Assembly (NCBI GenBank): GCA_964562985.1
Contig: CAZLWE010000004.1
Span: 35,032 to 99,031, forward strand
DNA from: SHLQ01 sp964562985
GTDB lineage: Bacteria; Actinomycetota; Acidimicrobiia; Acidimicrobiales; SHLQ01
Length of the DNA stretch: 64,000 nt
Reading direction: 5' to 3'
Below, one piece after another: positions 16,275 to 24,298 of this stretch. The position numbers were made by a program, and so were the translations under genes. The number at the start of each line of letters is the position of its first letter. Within the stretch, counting starts at the first letter, position 1. The notes beneath the pieces are model-generated. The model saw nothing but the letters and a program-made list of their open reading frames with translations. It made no database searches and was not told where the DNA came from.

Positions 16275-18719
16275 CTAGCCACGGAGTTGCTCGTTTTGTG
16301 GGTCGAAGGCTGGTTCGGAAAGGACCCTGGCAGGTTTCATTTCGCCGAGGATCATGACGCCGAGTTCGTTGCCGGGTTCGGCGTGGTCGGCGGTGACGTA
16401 GGCGAAGGCCAGACTCTTGTCGACGGTGAAGCCGTAGCCGCCAGACGTGGTGAGGCCGATCGCGTCGGCGTCGTCTGCGGGGCTCGCAAATACCCCTTCG
16501 CCACCAAGGCAGTCGGCAGCACCAGCCACGTCAAGGCCACCAACGTCGACGTCGAGGTAGACGAGCTTCCAGGGGTTACCTGATGGCGGTCGGTCGAGTG
16601 CGTCCTTGCCGACAAAGTCGCCCTTGTCTCGTTTCACGAAGAACTCGACACCTGCCTGTATTGGACCGATGTCGTGAGTGAGTTCGTTGCGAGTGAGGTA
16701 CGCCTTTTCGATACGAAGTGAGTTGAGCGCGTGGCCGCCGAAGTCGGCGATGCGGTGCCCCTCCCCCGCTGCCCAGAGTGCGTCGTAGACGGCTTCCATC
16801 TGGTCGACGTCCATGTGAAGTTCCCAGCCACGAGCGCCGGTGAAGCCAACGCGAAGTCCGTACACATCAACACCGGCAATGCTCATGGGGCGAGCTGACA
16901 AGAACGGGAACGCTTCGTTGGACACGTCGGCTTCGGTGCAGGCTGCCAGCACCTCGCGAGCCTTTGGTCCGACAAGTACAAGCACGCCACGCTTGGTCGA
17001 GTAGTCCTCGATCGTGACGTCTTCACCATCGGCTACCGAGTGGCGTAGCCAGTCGAGGTCGCGCTGTTCGCCCATGGCACCGGAGATCGCATAGAACGAG
17101 TCATCGCCGGCCTTGGTCAAGGTCATTTCGGTCTCGATACGGCCCTGCTCGTTGAGCAGGTAGTTCAGCGAAATGCGACCTTCCTTAGGGATACGTCCGG
17201 TGGTGATCCGGTTCAAGAAGGTCTCGGCGTCGGGGCCGGTCACCTCGTACTTGGAGAACGCGGTGAGGTCCATCAGGCCGACGCGTTCGCGCACGGCCTT
17301 GCACTCCTCGGCTACCGCGGGATACCAGTCTGGGCGGCGCCAACCGTGGGCGTCTTCGAGGGGCTGGTCTTCGGGGACGAACCACTTGGGTTGTTCCCAG
17401 CCGTAGAACTCGGTGAACATCGCCCTCTTGCCCTTGAGCTTCTCGTACAGGCTCGATACACGCACGGGACGGTTGGCGAGGCGCTCTTCGCCCGGCGGGT
17501 GCACCCGAAACATCCACTCGTAGTCTTCGACCGCCTTCGGGTCGACGTAGTCGTGGTCGGCCCAGCCGAATCGGCGGGGGTCGTAGTGACGCAAGCTGAG
17601 TTCGGTTTCGCCATGCACCATCCAGCGAGCGAGCTCTCGGCCAGATCCTGGACCCCACGCGAGTCCGATCGACGACCCGGTGTTGAGCCAGTAGTTCTTC
17701 AAACCGGGTGCCGGGCCGAGGAGCATGTGGCCGTCGGTCGTGTGGGTGATCGCGCCGTGCACCCAACGTTTGATGCCGACCTCGCCCATCGCCGGAGCTC
17801 GGTCGAAGGCCTCGGCCAGCCACGGGGCGATCTTGTCGATGTCTTCGGGGAAGAGCGGGTTCTCTGCTTCCCAGGGAACGCCGTCCTTCCAGCATTGCTC
17901 GGCGCCTTCGTGTTCGTAGATGCCTATGAGACCAGCGGTCTGTTCCTGGCGGATGTAACCGGCTGCGCGGTTGTCGCGCATGACCGGCATTTCCCAGTCG
18001 AGGTTCGCTGCCATTTCGGGTAGTTCTTCGGTGACAAGGTAGTGGTGCAACACGTTGGCTTGCGGCACGGTGAACCCACTCATGGCCGCGACCTGATCGC
18101 CGTAACAACCGGCGGCGTCTACGACGTGTTCACAGGTGATCGTGCCTTTCTCGGTCACGACCTGCCATTCGCCATTGGGTTGCTGGGTGACTTCGAGAAC
18201 CCGGTTGCGGCGGCTGATCTCAGCCCCCAACGAGCGTGCGTGGTTAGCGAACGCCATGGTTACCCCGGACGGGTCGACATGGCCTTCGCCTTCGGTCCAA
18301 ATGCCAGCGATGACGTCGTCGAAGTTGTACAGCGGGTTGAGCTTTTGCAGCTCGTCAGGTGGGAGCAGCTCGATCGGGTACCCAATGTATTTGCCGACAC
18401 CCAGGTGCGTCTTGAGCTGGTCGAGTTCATCATCGTTGTAGGCAACCCGAATGCCCCCGGGCGTGTGCAGCGATACCTCTTGGCCGGTCTCGGCAGGCAG
18501 TTCGTGGTAAAGCTCGAGTGCGTAGTGATGGAACGCAGCCGTCGTGTAGTCACCGACCGAGCGTGTGATCTGCCCCGCTGCGTGCCACGTCGAACCCGAT
18601 GTCAGTTCGGCCTTCTCGACGAGGATGCACTCGGTCCATCCTTCCTTCGCCAAGTGATACAGCAGCGATGCTCCATGTACCCCTCCGCCGATGATGACTA
18701 CTCGTGCTGTTTCGCGCAC
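16275..18719 (-). CDS. FAD-dependent oxidoreductase with GcvT domain, second paralogue
   Basis: Enzyme of 814 residues with the same architecture as its neighbour. The flavin domain opens with RVVIIGGGVHGASLLYHLAK and carries STWHAAG with the presumed flavin-linking His. The GcvT half starts around residue 430 and contains VGLMDLTAFSKYEVTG, VGFTGARGWELHMD and LNSLRIEKAYL. It probably demethylates an N-methylated amino acid, with transfer to tetrahydrofolate. The two paralogues have clearly diverged, so different substrates are likely. A 17-bp palindrome 33 bases upstream of the start is a candidate operator, and the palindromic element follows the stop. Confidence 0.9.
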   Translation of the reverse strand: MRETARVVIIGGGVHGASLLYHLAKEGWTECILVEKAELTSGSTWHAAGQITRSVGDYTTAAFHHYALELYHELPAETGQEVSLHTPGGIRVAYNDDELDQLKTHLGVGKYIGYPIELLPPDELQKLNPLYNFDDVIAGIWTEGEGHVDPSGVTMAFANHARSLGAEISRRNRVLEVTQQPNGEWQVVTEKGTITCEHVVDAAGCYGDQVAAMSGFTVPQANVLHHYLVTEELPEMAANLDWEMPVMRDNRAAGYIRQEQTAGLIGIYEHEGAEQCWKDGVPWEAENPLFPEDIDKIAPWLAEAFDRAPAMGEVGIKRWVHGAITHTTDGHMLLGPAPGLKNYWLNTGSSIGLAWGPGSGRELARWMVHGETELSLRHYDPRRFGWADHDYVDPKAVEDYEWMFRVHPPGEERLANRPVRVSSLYEKLKGKRAMFTEFYGWEQPKWFVPEDQPLEDAHGWRRPDWYPAVAEECKAVRERVGLMDLTAFSKYEVTGPDAETFLNRITTGRIPKEGRISLNYLLNEQGRIETEMTLTKAGDDSFYAISGAMGEQRDLDWLRHSVADGEDVTIEDYSTKRGVLVLVGPKAREVLAACTEADVSNEAFPFLSARPMSIAGVDVYGLRVGFTGARGWELHMDVDQMEAVYDALWAAGEGHRIADFGGHALNSLRIEKAYLTRNELTHDIGPIQAGVEFFVKRDKGDFVGKDALDRPPSGNPWKLVYLDVDVGGLDVAGAADCLGGEGVFASPADDADAIGLTTSGGYGFTVDKSLAFAYVTADHAEPGNELGVMILGEMKPARVLSEPAFDPQNEQLRG

Positions 18720-18751
18720 CGAACCCCCAAGAGATGTAACCCTGTCCTACA

Positions 18752-18768
18752 AGTTAGACACTCTAACT
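18752..18768. promoter_or_regulatory. 17-bp palindrome, candidate TetR/GntR-type operator
   Basis: AGTTAGACACTCTAACT has perfect 7-base arms and a 3-base centre. It sits 33-49 bases upstream of the FAD/GcvT gene start, where the promoter should be, in a short AT-rich gap. No regulator gene is adjacent. Confidence 0.6.
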
Positions 18769-18797
18769 AACCAAGTCCCATACCGCGAAGCCGCCGC

Positions 18798-19289
18798 CTA
18801 CACGTCCTCGCCGTACATGTACCTCAGCGGGTCGGCGAGGAGTTCGATTCGTTCGTTGTCGGGGCCGCGGAAGTAGATCGAGGTTTCGTGTTCGAACTCG
18901 ATCTCGACTCCGGCCTTGGCCAATGAAACCCGAGCAGCGTCTTGGGCAACTTGGGTGACGGAGATCGCGATGTGATGAAAGCCCCCGAGCACCTCTGCGT
19001 ACTCCCCCAGGTCGAGGCCGGGGAAGTCGAAGTACGCGAGCAGGTTCCCATTGCCCACGTCGAAGAAGAAGTGGGTCGAGCCCGGAAAGTCGCGGTTCTC
19101 GAACAGCTCCGTAAGCGGGAACCCGAGCACGTCCTGGTAGAAGCGAATCGTTCGTTCGACGTCGGTACTGATGAGCGCGAAGTGATGAACCCCTCGACCG
19201 GCGGAGACAGGCCGTTCACCCTCAGGTCGTAAATGCCGCTCGCGTAGCGCGGCCCACTCATCAGTGCGGTCGTTCGTTGTGGAGTCCAT
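18798..19289 (-). CDS. VOC-family (glyoxalase/bleomycin-resistance fold) protein
   Basis: Metal-dependent VOC protein of 163 residues. The ATG at 19289 is preceded by GGGAAGTG. The two beta-alpha-beta-beta-beta modules are visible, with candidate metal ligands HHFALISTD in the first and FHHIAISVTQ plus the Glu of NERIELLADP in the second. DVLGFPLTELFENRDFPGSTHFFFDVGNG is typical of this fold but does not fix a substrate; lyase, dioxygenase or isomerase are possible. It lies between yceI and the FAD/GcvT gene on the same strand, with 72- and 78-base gaps. Confidence 0.85.
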   Translation of the reverse strand: MDSTTNDRTDEWAALRERHLRPEGERPVSAGRGVHHFALISTDVERTIRFYQDVLGFPLTELFENRDFPGSTHFFFDVGNGNLLAYFDFPGLDLGEYAEVLGGFHHIAISVTQVAQDAARVSLAKAGVEIEFEHETSIYFRGPDNERIELLADPLRYMYGEDV

Positions 19290-19361
19290 CACTTCCCATT
19301 CTTGTTCATCTTGGCGTCGATGTTGTGAGCGAAGGAGCAACTCGGTTAGAGACGAAGCCCA

Positions 19362-19904
19362 CTAGGGCTGAGGAACGGCAGGTACTGCTTGGATTTCGAG
19401 CTCGATGGTCACCTTGTCGGAGATGAGCATGCCGTCGAGGCCGATGGGCATGTTGAAGGCAATTCCGAAGTCGGAGCGGAGGATCTCGCCCTCGGCGCTG
19501 AATCCGGCGCGGGTGGTCTCGTACCCGTCGACGGCCACGCCGTGGAACTCGAGGTCGAAGGTGACCGACTTGGTGATGCCGTTGATGGTTAGGTCGCCGG
19601 TGAGCGAGCTCTGGCTGACACCGGTGGACACGAAGGTCATCTGCGGGTTGGACTCCACACCGAAGAAGTCGGTGCTTTGAAGGTGGCCGTCTCGATCGGC
19701 GTTGTTGGTGTCGATGGAGGACAGTTCGACGGTGGCCGACACGGAGCTTGCGAGCTGGTCGTCAGCGATCGTGACCTCGCCGGAGAACGCGTTGAACTGG
19801 CCACGCACCTTGCTCAGGCCTAGGTGACGAACGGTGAAGCCGACCGAGGAGTGTGCGGGCTCGATTGCCCAGGTGCCGGCGGTCAGGGTGAGAGATTCAG
19901 ACAT
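19362..19904 (-). CDS. YceI-like lipocalin-fold protein
   Basis: YceI-family protein of 180 residues, beginning MSESLTLTAGTWAIEPAHSS with AAGGA eight bases upstream. Family signatures are SVGFTVRHLGLSKVRGQF, the LQSTDFFGVESNPQMTF block, and LTINGITKSVTFDLEF. YceI folds bind long polyisoprenoid or amphiphilic ligands. There is no signal peptide, so this copy is predicted to be cytoplasmic, unlike E. coli YceI. The gene is divergent from a MarR regulator, with three palindromes in the shared promoter region. YceI genes under MarR control are common and are usually tied to stress or lipophilic effectors. Confidence 0.93.
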   Translation of the reverse strand: MSESLTLTAGTWAIEPAHSSVGFTVRHLGLSKVRGQFNAFSGEVTIADDQLASSVSATVELSSIDTNNADRDGHLQSTDFFGVESNPQMTFVSTGVSQSSLTGDLTINGITKSVTFDLEFHGVAVDGYETTRAGFSAEGEILRSDFGIAFNMPIGLDGMLISDKVTIELEIQAVPAVPQP

Positions 19905-19925
19905 TGCGAATTCCTTTTCATAGTT

Positions 19926-19980
19926 GTTCAATTTTGAACTAGTTAATTCAATGTTGAATAACATAGTTCAGATTTGAACT
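19926..19980. promoter_or_regulatory. Array of three palindromic MarR-type operators
   Basis: Three TTCAA/TTGAA-type palindromes lie in the divergent yceI-marR promoter: GTTCAATTTTGAAC (19926-19939), ATTCAATGTTGAAT (19946-19959) and AGTTCAGATTTGAACT (19965-19980). Their centres are exactly 20 bp apart, about two helical turns, so three dimers could bind on one face of the DNA. Confidence 0.85.
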
Positions 19981-20012
19981 ACTTCCAACACCTGTACCGA
20001 TAGAGTCTCCCC

Positions 20013-20468
20013 ATGACATCGACAAACTGGCTCGACCCCGTCGAGATGCGCCTCTGGAGGGCGTTCCTCACGTCGACCTCCAGCGTCACTTCCGCCCTCG
20101 ATAGCCAACTCAAAGCTGCTACGGGGATGTCGATCGATGACTATGACGTGCTGGCGAACCTGAGCGAAGCACCAGATCAACGACTGCGCATGAGCGAACT
20201 CTCCCAAACCGTCGTGCATTCACGGTCACGGCTCACTCAGCGGATAGACCGCCTCGCCGACCGAGGCTGGGTGAAGAGAGAGAAGTGCGAAGAGGACGCC
20301 CGCGGCACCTGGGCGGTCTTAACCACGCAGGGCATGCAAACACTTGCTGAGGCGGCACCCCACCACCTCGAGCACGTACGAGCCAACTTCATCGATCACT
20401 TCACACCCGACGAGCTCGAAGTCGTGATGACCGCGCTCGAACGAATCGCCGCGAGCGACAGGCCGTAA
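20013..20468 (+). CDS. MarR-family transcriptional regulator
   Basis: Winged-helix regulator of 151 residues, normal for the family. The winged helix runs through YDVLANLSEAPDQRLRMSEL (residues ~46-65), SRSRLTQRIDRLADRGWVKR as recognition helix and start of the wing, and EDARGTWAVLTTQGM for the wing. N- and C-terminal helices form the dimer interface. It is divergent from yceI, with the operator array between them, so it probably represses both itself and yceI and is released by a small hydrophobic ligand. The stop is seven bases from the convergent RimK-like gene. Confidence 0.93.
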   Translation: MTSTNWLDPVEMRLWRAFLTSTSSVTSALDSQLKAATGMSIDDYDVLANLSEAPDQRLRMSELSQTVVHSRSRLTQRIDRLADRGWVKREKCEEDARGTWAVLTTQGMQTLAEAAPHHLEHVRANFIDHFTPDELEVVMTALERIAASDRP

Positions 20469-20475
20469 CTCGCGC

Positions 20476-21663
20476 TCAGCTAGTGTCCGCGATCGAATCG
20501 TCGCGTTGCAGACGCCGACGTCGAGGGCGTCGCTTCGACACCATGGTGCGCATTTCGGCGAGGCTCCCGAAGCACAGGAGACGGTCGTTTGCTTCGAGCA
20601 CCACGACCGCCTTCGGGTTCGGAATCACCGTAGCGCCCCGCTCCAAGGTGAGCACTCGGATGTCTCGCTCGTCGAGACCACACTCACCGAGTGGCCGTCC
20701 AACAAAGGCACCGTCCTCGCGCACCTGCAGCTCGGCTACGCCGTACCCGCTTGATACCGAAAGGCGTTGGCGAACATCGAGCTCGGGGAACGCCACCTGC
20801 GACTCGACGTAGTCGATCACGATGCGCGCAATGTCGGCACCGGTGGCGCGTTCGATCCCCTGCAGACCTGGCGATGAGTTGACCTCCATCACCAACGGCC
20901 CGCGGTCGCTCTCCAACATGTCGACACCGGCGACCCGGAGACCCATGATCTGCGCAGAGCGCACCGCGGTGCGCTCGAAGTCGGCCGACAGCGAAAGGAC
21001 CTCGGGCTTACCGCCCCGGTGCAAGTTGGAGCGGAAGTCGCCCGACTTGTTCGTGCGCCGCATGGCGCCGACCACCTGGTCGCCCACGACAAACGCCCGA
21101 ACGTCGGAGCCCGAACTCTCCTTGATGAACTCCTGCACCAACACGTTTTGCCGGGTGGCTTGCAGCGTTTCGATCATTGCCTGGGCGACCGAAAGATCGG
21201 GGGCGAGCATCACGCCGATCCCTTGGGTGCCTTCCAGAAGCTTGATGACCACCGGCGCACCACCGACGCGTTTGATCGCCGGGAGGATGTCCGCACGATC
21301 TCGTACGAATGTCGTCGCAGGCATCCCTATTTGGTGGCGAGCCAGGATCTGGTGCGCGTGCAGTTTGTCGCGACTGTTGCGGATACCGGCAGACGAATTC
21401 GGGGTGTATACGTCCATCTGCTCGAACTGACGAACGACCGACGTGCCGAAGTAGGTCACCGACGCACCGATGCGTGGCAAGACCGCGTCGTAGTCGGACA
21501 GTTGGTTGCCCGAGTACTGGAGATCGGGTTGGTCGCCCGACAGATCGATCGCAAAGCGGAGGGTGTCGAGAATGCGAACTTGGTGGCCAGCCTCGTTGGC
21601 CGCCGCCTTCAGCCGCTGAGCTGAATAACTACGTGGCTCTCTAGAAAGGATCGCTAGCCTCAC
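20476..21663 (-). CDS. RimK-like ATP-grasp ligase fused to a C-terminal RCK_C (TrkA-C) domain
   Basis: ATP-grasp amino-acid ligase of 395 residues. The GTG at 21663 is chosen because AAGGAGG lies six bases upstream. Residues 1-290 match RimK: LAILSREPRSYSAQRL, RIGASVTYFGTSVVRQFE, VVIKLLEGTQGIGVML (ATP loop) and VMEVNSSPGLQGIE (Mg-binding Glu/Asn). Residues ~305-380 (YGVAELQVREDGAFVGRPLG and onward) look like an RCK_C/TrkA-C ligand-binding domain, followed by an Arg-rich tail. RimK adds glutamate to the C-terminus of a ribosomal protein or makes poly-glutamate. The divergent deacylase gene may act on its product. The added domain suggests allosteric control, which is inference. Confidence 0.88.
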   Translation of the reverse strand: MRLAILSREPRSYSAQRLKAAANEAGHQVRILDTLRFAIDLSGDQPDLQYSGNQLSDYDAVLPRIGASVTYFGTSVVRQFEQMDVYTPNSSAGIRNSRDKLHAHQILARHQIGMPATTFVRDRADILPAIKRVGGAPVVIKLLEGTQGIGVMLAPDLSVAQAMIETLQATRQNVLVQEFIKESSGSDVRAFVVGDQVVGAMRRTNKSGDFRSNLHRGGKPEVLSLSADFERTAVRSAQIMGLRVAGVDMLESDRGPLVMEVNSSPGLQGIERATGADIARIVIDYVESQVAFPELDVRQRLSVSSGYGVAELQVREDGAFVGRPLGECGLDERDIRVLTLERGATVIPNPKAVVVLEANDRLLCFGSLAEMRTMVSKRRPRRRRLQRDDSIADTS

Positions 21664-21743
21664 TACACTCCTCCTTTCGAGATGATCATCGACGGTGCTT
21701 CTCCGAATGGAGAGCTTCATATGATCGCACGGAGAGCAAGAGC

Positions 21744-22718
21744 GTGGCGAAACGAGAAGACTTCACAATCGGCGATGCCAGCGTGGCCGCTGGAACTCGG
21801 GCCCATGTCGAGCTCCCGGTATCGCGGCTCTTCACCGGCGCCGATGTGGCCATGCCGGTCACCGTCTTGCATGGTGCCCAGGACGGCCCAGTGGTGTGGA
21901 TCAACGCCGCGATTCATGGCGACGAGATCAACGGGGTGGAGATCGTCAACCGGGTACTGGACGAGCTCGACCCAAAGACGATGAGCGGCACGCTGCTAGC
22001 TGTCCCGGTGGTCAACGTGCACGGCTTCATTAGCGGCGACCGGTACCTCCCCGACCGCCGAGACCTCAATCGATCCTTCCCGGGATCGAGCAAGGGCTCA
22101 CTAGCCTCTCGCCTCGCCAACCTCTTCATGACCGAAGTCGTTTCGCAATGCTCTGTTGGCATCGACCTGCACACAGCGAGCGACAACCGAACCAACCTCC
22201 CCCAGATCCGCGGCAACCTCGACGACGAGCAAACAAAGCAATTGGCCGAAGTGTTCGGCCCGCCGCTGATCATCCACTCGAAGAACCGATCAGGAACGCT
22301 GCGCCAAGCCGCGGTGAAGAAGGGCAAGTCTGTTCTGCTCTATGAGGCGGGCGAGCCGCTTCGGTTCAACCGGTTGAGCATCGACACAGGCGTTGCCGGG
22401 ATTCGCCGCGTCCTGCGTCACCTTGGGATCGCCGATTGGGACGGCCCTGAAGCTGAACCCGTCGCGGTCTCGCGCAGTTCCGGATGGGTTCGAGCCAGCA
22501 AGAGCGGCGTGGCCCGTCTCGATGTAGAGATTGGCGAGCGCGTAAATAAGGGCGAGCAGATCGGCACGATCATCGACGCGTTCGGAAAGCGGCTCGGCAC
22601 GATCAAGGCGTTGCGGTCAGGCCTGGTAATCGGCCGAACGCTCTATCCGCTCGTGAATAAGGGCGACGCTATGGTGCACGTCGCGTCGCTCGAACCAAAC
22701 GGTTCCAGCGACGCCTAA
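21744..22718 (+). CDS. Succinylglutamate desuccinylase / aspartoacylase family zinc hydrolase
   Basis: M14-like metallohydrolase of 324 residues from a GTG at 21744. Zinc ligands are His and Glu in AAIHGDEINGVEI and the later His in GIDLHTASDN. PDRRDLNRSFPGSSKG and LLYEAGEPLRF are typical substrate-side motifs. The C-terminal ~80 residues form a beta-barrel resembling a biotinyl-like domain (RSSGWVRASKSGVARLD, GERVNKGEQIGTI). Such genes often neighbour RimK-like ligases, so it probably cleaves an N-acyl or glutamyl adduct rather than acting in arginine catabolism. It is divergent from the RimK fusion gene with an 80-base shared promoter region. Confidence 0.9.
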   Translation: MAKREDFTIGDASVAAGTRAHVELPVSRLFTGADVAMPVTVLHGAQDGPVVWINAAIHGDEINGVEIVNRVLDELDPKTMSGTLLAVPVVNVHGFISGDRYLPDRRDLNRSFPGSSKGSLASRLANLFMTEVVSQCSVGIDLHTASDNRTNLPQIRGNLDDEQTKQLAEVFGPPLIIHSKNRSGTLRQAAVKKGKSVLLYEAGEPLRFNRLSIDTGVAGIRRVLRHLGIADWDGPEAEPVAVSRSSGWVRASKSGVARLDVEIGERVNKGEQIGTIIDAFGKRLGTIKALRSGLVIGRTLYPLVNKGDAMVHVASLEPNGSSDA

Positions 22719-22731
22719 CCACCTTGGCTAT

Positions 22732-23985
22732 CTAAGGAGCGAGCACGTTCATGGCCTCAAGGGCACGGGCGTGACATGTCGGCCATTGAGTGTTCGGTCG
22801 GGTGGCTTCCCACCAGACGAAAGTGACTTCGTCTTGCACGTCCGTCGGAACGAGATGTGGCAACACGCCGTCGTACTCGGGGAATCCTGCGCGAACGGTC
22901 GCAGCGTTCCAGGTAGCGGGCAGCCATTGCACGCCACCGAAAAAGCCGTTGCCCGTGTTGATGTCGTGGGTGTTGGTCGATTCGCAGAACAACATTGCGT
23001 CGAGACCAACGTCGGTGAGGAGCGGCCATCCGAACTGGTTCGTTCCTTGGGGAGCTTGCGATGCGGGCACGGGAGCGCCGGTCGGTGGCGCAACAGGTCG
23101 GCTGCCGAGGCCAGGTGCTGGTGCTGGGGTAGGCGCCGGTTCTGGTGCTGGTGCCGGTTCTGGCTCAGCGTCGGGAATCTCCGGGGTGTCTTGCTCACCG
23201 GTGAGGGCCTCTCCGTCGAAGTCGAGCTCGCACGTGCGGTAGCCATCGCCATCGGAAGTATCGCAACGGTCGATTCCGTGACTTCCGATCAGCGTGTCGA
23301 TCCCGGCGTCTCCGTCAATCGTGTCGTTGCCGCGTCCACCAGAGATGCGGTCATTGCCGTCATCGCCGGAGATGGTGTCGACAGCCATGCCGCCGAAGAT
23401 CTCGTCGTCGCCTGGGCCGCCGGCGAGACTGTCTTGGCTGCGATGGCCACGAATGCGGTCGTTCCCTTCGCCACCGAATATCACGTCTTGGCCGAGGTTG
23501 CCGAGAAGCACGTCGTTGCCGGTCTCTCCGGAGATCCGGTCGGCCCCGGCATTTCCGCGAATGCGGTCGTTGCCGCTGTTGCCGACGATGTTGTCGTCGT
23601 TTCCGCCGCCTTCAGCGCGGTCATCGCCAGCGCCGAGGGTGATCTGGTCATCGCCGAAACCGCCGTCGACTTCGTCGTCTCCATCACCAGAGTTGATGAT
23701 GTCGTTTCCGTCGCCACCGCAGATCACATCGTCACCGCCTGCGCCGGTGATGATGTCGTCACCGCCGAAGCCGATCATGAAGTCGCGGCTGACATTGCCG
23801 CCGGTCATTACGTCGACACCCTCGGTTCCGAGCTGAACACGGAAGCCCTGAGCTTCGGCTTCAGCAACGGTGATACCGAGGCACGAGATCGACTCGTCTT
23901 GGGCACCAGCAGGAGCGGCAGCTAGCACGGTTGTGGAGAGAACAGCGAGTGCGACACAAGCCGCACGGAGCGGAGAAACTGACAT
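22732..23985 (-). CDS. Secreted RTX-repeat protein with C-terminal Rpf-like muralytic domain
   Basis: Exported protein of 417 residues starting at the ATG at 23985. A Sec signal (VALAVLSTTVLAAAPAGA) is followed by about ten RTX calcium-binding nonapeptide repeats (GGDGNDIIN, GGEGNDRIRG and similar, residues ~60-255). A Pro/Ala/Glu linker (~275-310) then leads to a lysozyme-like domain containing CESTNTHDINTGNGFFGGVQ and WLPATWNAA. This closely resembles resuscitation-promoting factors, where the Glu after Cys is catalytic. It would cleave peptidoglycan and perhaps act in division or exit from dormancy, with calcium-dependent folding. The combination of domains is unusual. Confidence 0.88.
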   Translation of the reverse strand: MSVSPLRAACVALAVLSTTVLAAAPAGAQDESISCLGITVAEAEAQGFRVQLGTEGVDVMTGGNVSRDFMIGFGGDDIITGAGGDDVICGGDGNDIINSGDGDDEVDGGFGDDQITLGAGDDRAEGGGNDDNIVGNSGNDRIRGNAGADRISGETGNDVLLGNLGQDVIFGGEGNDRIRGHRSQDSLAGGPGDDEIFGGMAVDTISGDDGNDRISGGRGNDTIDGDAGIDTLIGSHGIDRCDTSDGDGYRTCELDFDGEALTGEQDTPEIPDAEPEPAPAPEPAPTPAPAPGLGSRPVAPPTGAPVPASQAPQGTNQFGWPLLTDVGLDAMLFCESTNTHDINTGNGFFGGVQWLPATWNAATVRAGFPEYDGVLPHLVPTDVQDEVTFVWWEATRPNTQWPTCHARALEAMNVLAP

Positions 23986-24298
23986 GAGTAAATGGTCCTT
24001 CAGTCGGTTCACATCGGTCAGAGCCGATGCGGTCAGCCGCGCCAAAAGCACAACTCGACTACCCGACGGTAGCACTCCGTAACAGAAATGAAACAATCGA
24101 GCGACGTGACGGTTGTCCCCAGCAAAAACAACTGTCAGGCGTCAGCCAACCCGAACTTCACGATGAGGGCATACGACAGAGGACGCTGAACCGAACAACC
24201 GAGCAGCGGTCTAGTTCGGTTGTTGCTCAAGCGACCCGTCGACCGAACGGGTTCCTTAGGTCGGGTATAGTCGATCCAACCAACCTGAGCGAGAGACC
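23986..24298. other. Divergent promoter region with an inverted repeat
   Basis: No gene seen in these 313 bases between the RTX-Rpf gene and the thiolase. At 24194-24224, AACAACCGA and TCGGTTGTT form a perfect 9-base inverted repeat with a 13-base loop. TATAGT at 24267-24272 is a plausible -10 element for the thiolase. The repeat could be an operator or a short hairpin. Confidence 0.45.

Noticed and set aside
13667..18719. DMSP demethylase (DmdA)
   Set aside because: DmdA is a GcvT-only protein of about 370 residues; both genes here have a full N-terminal FAD domain and are over 800 residues.
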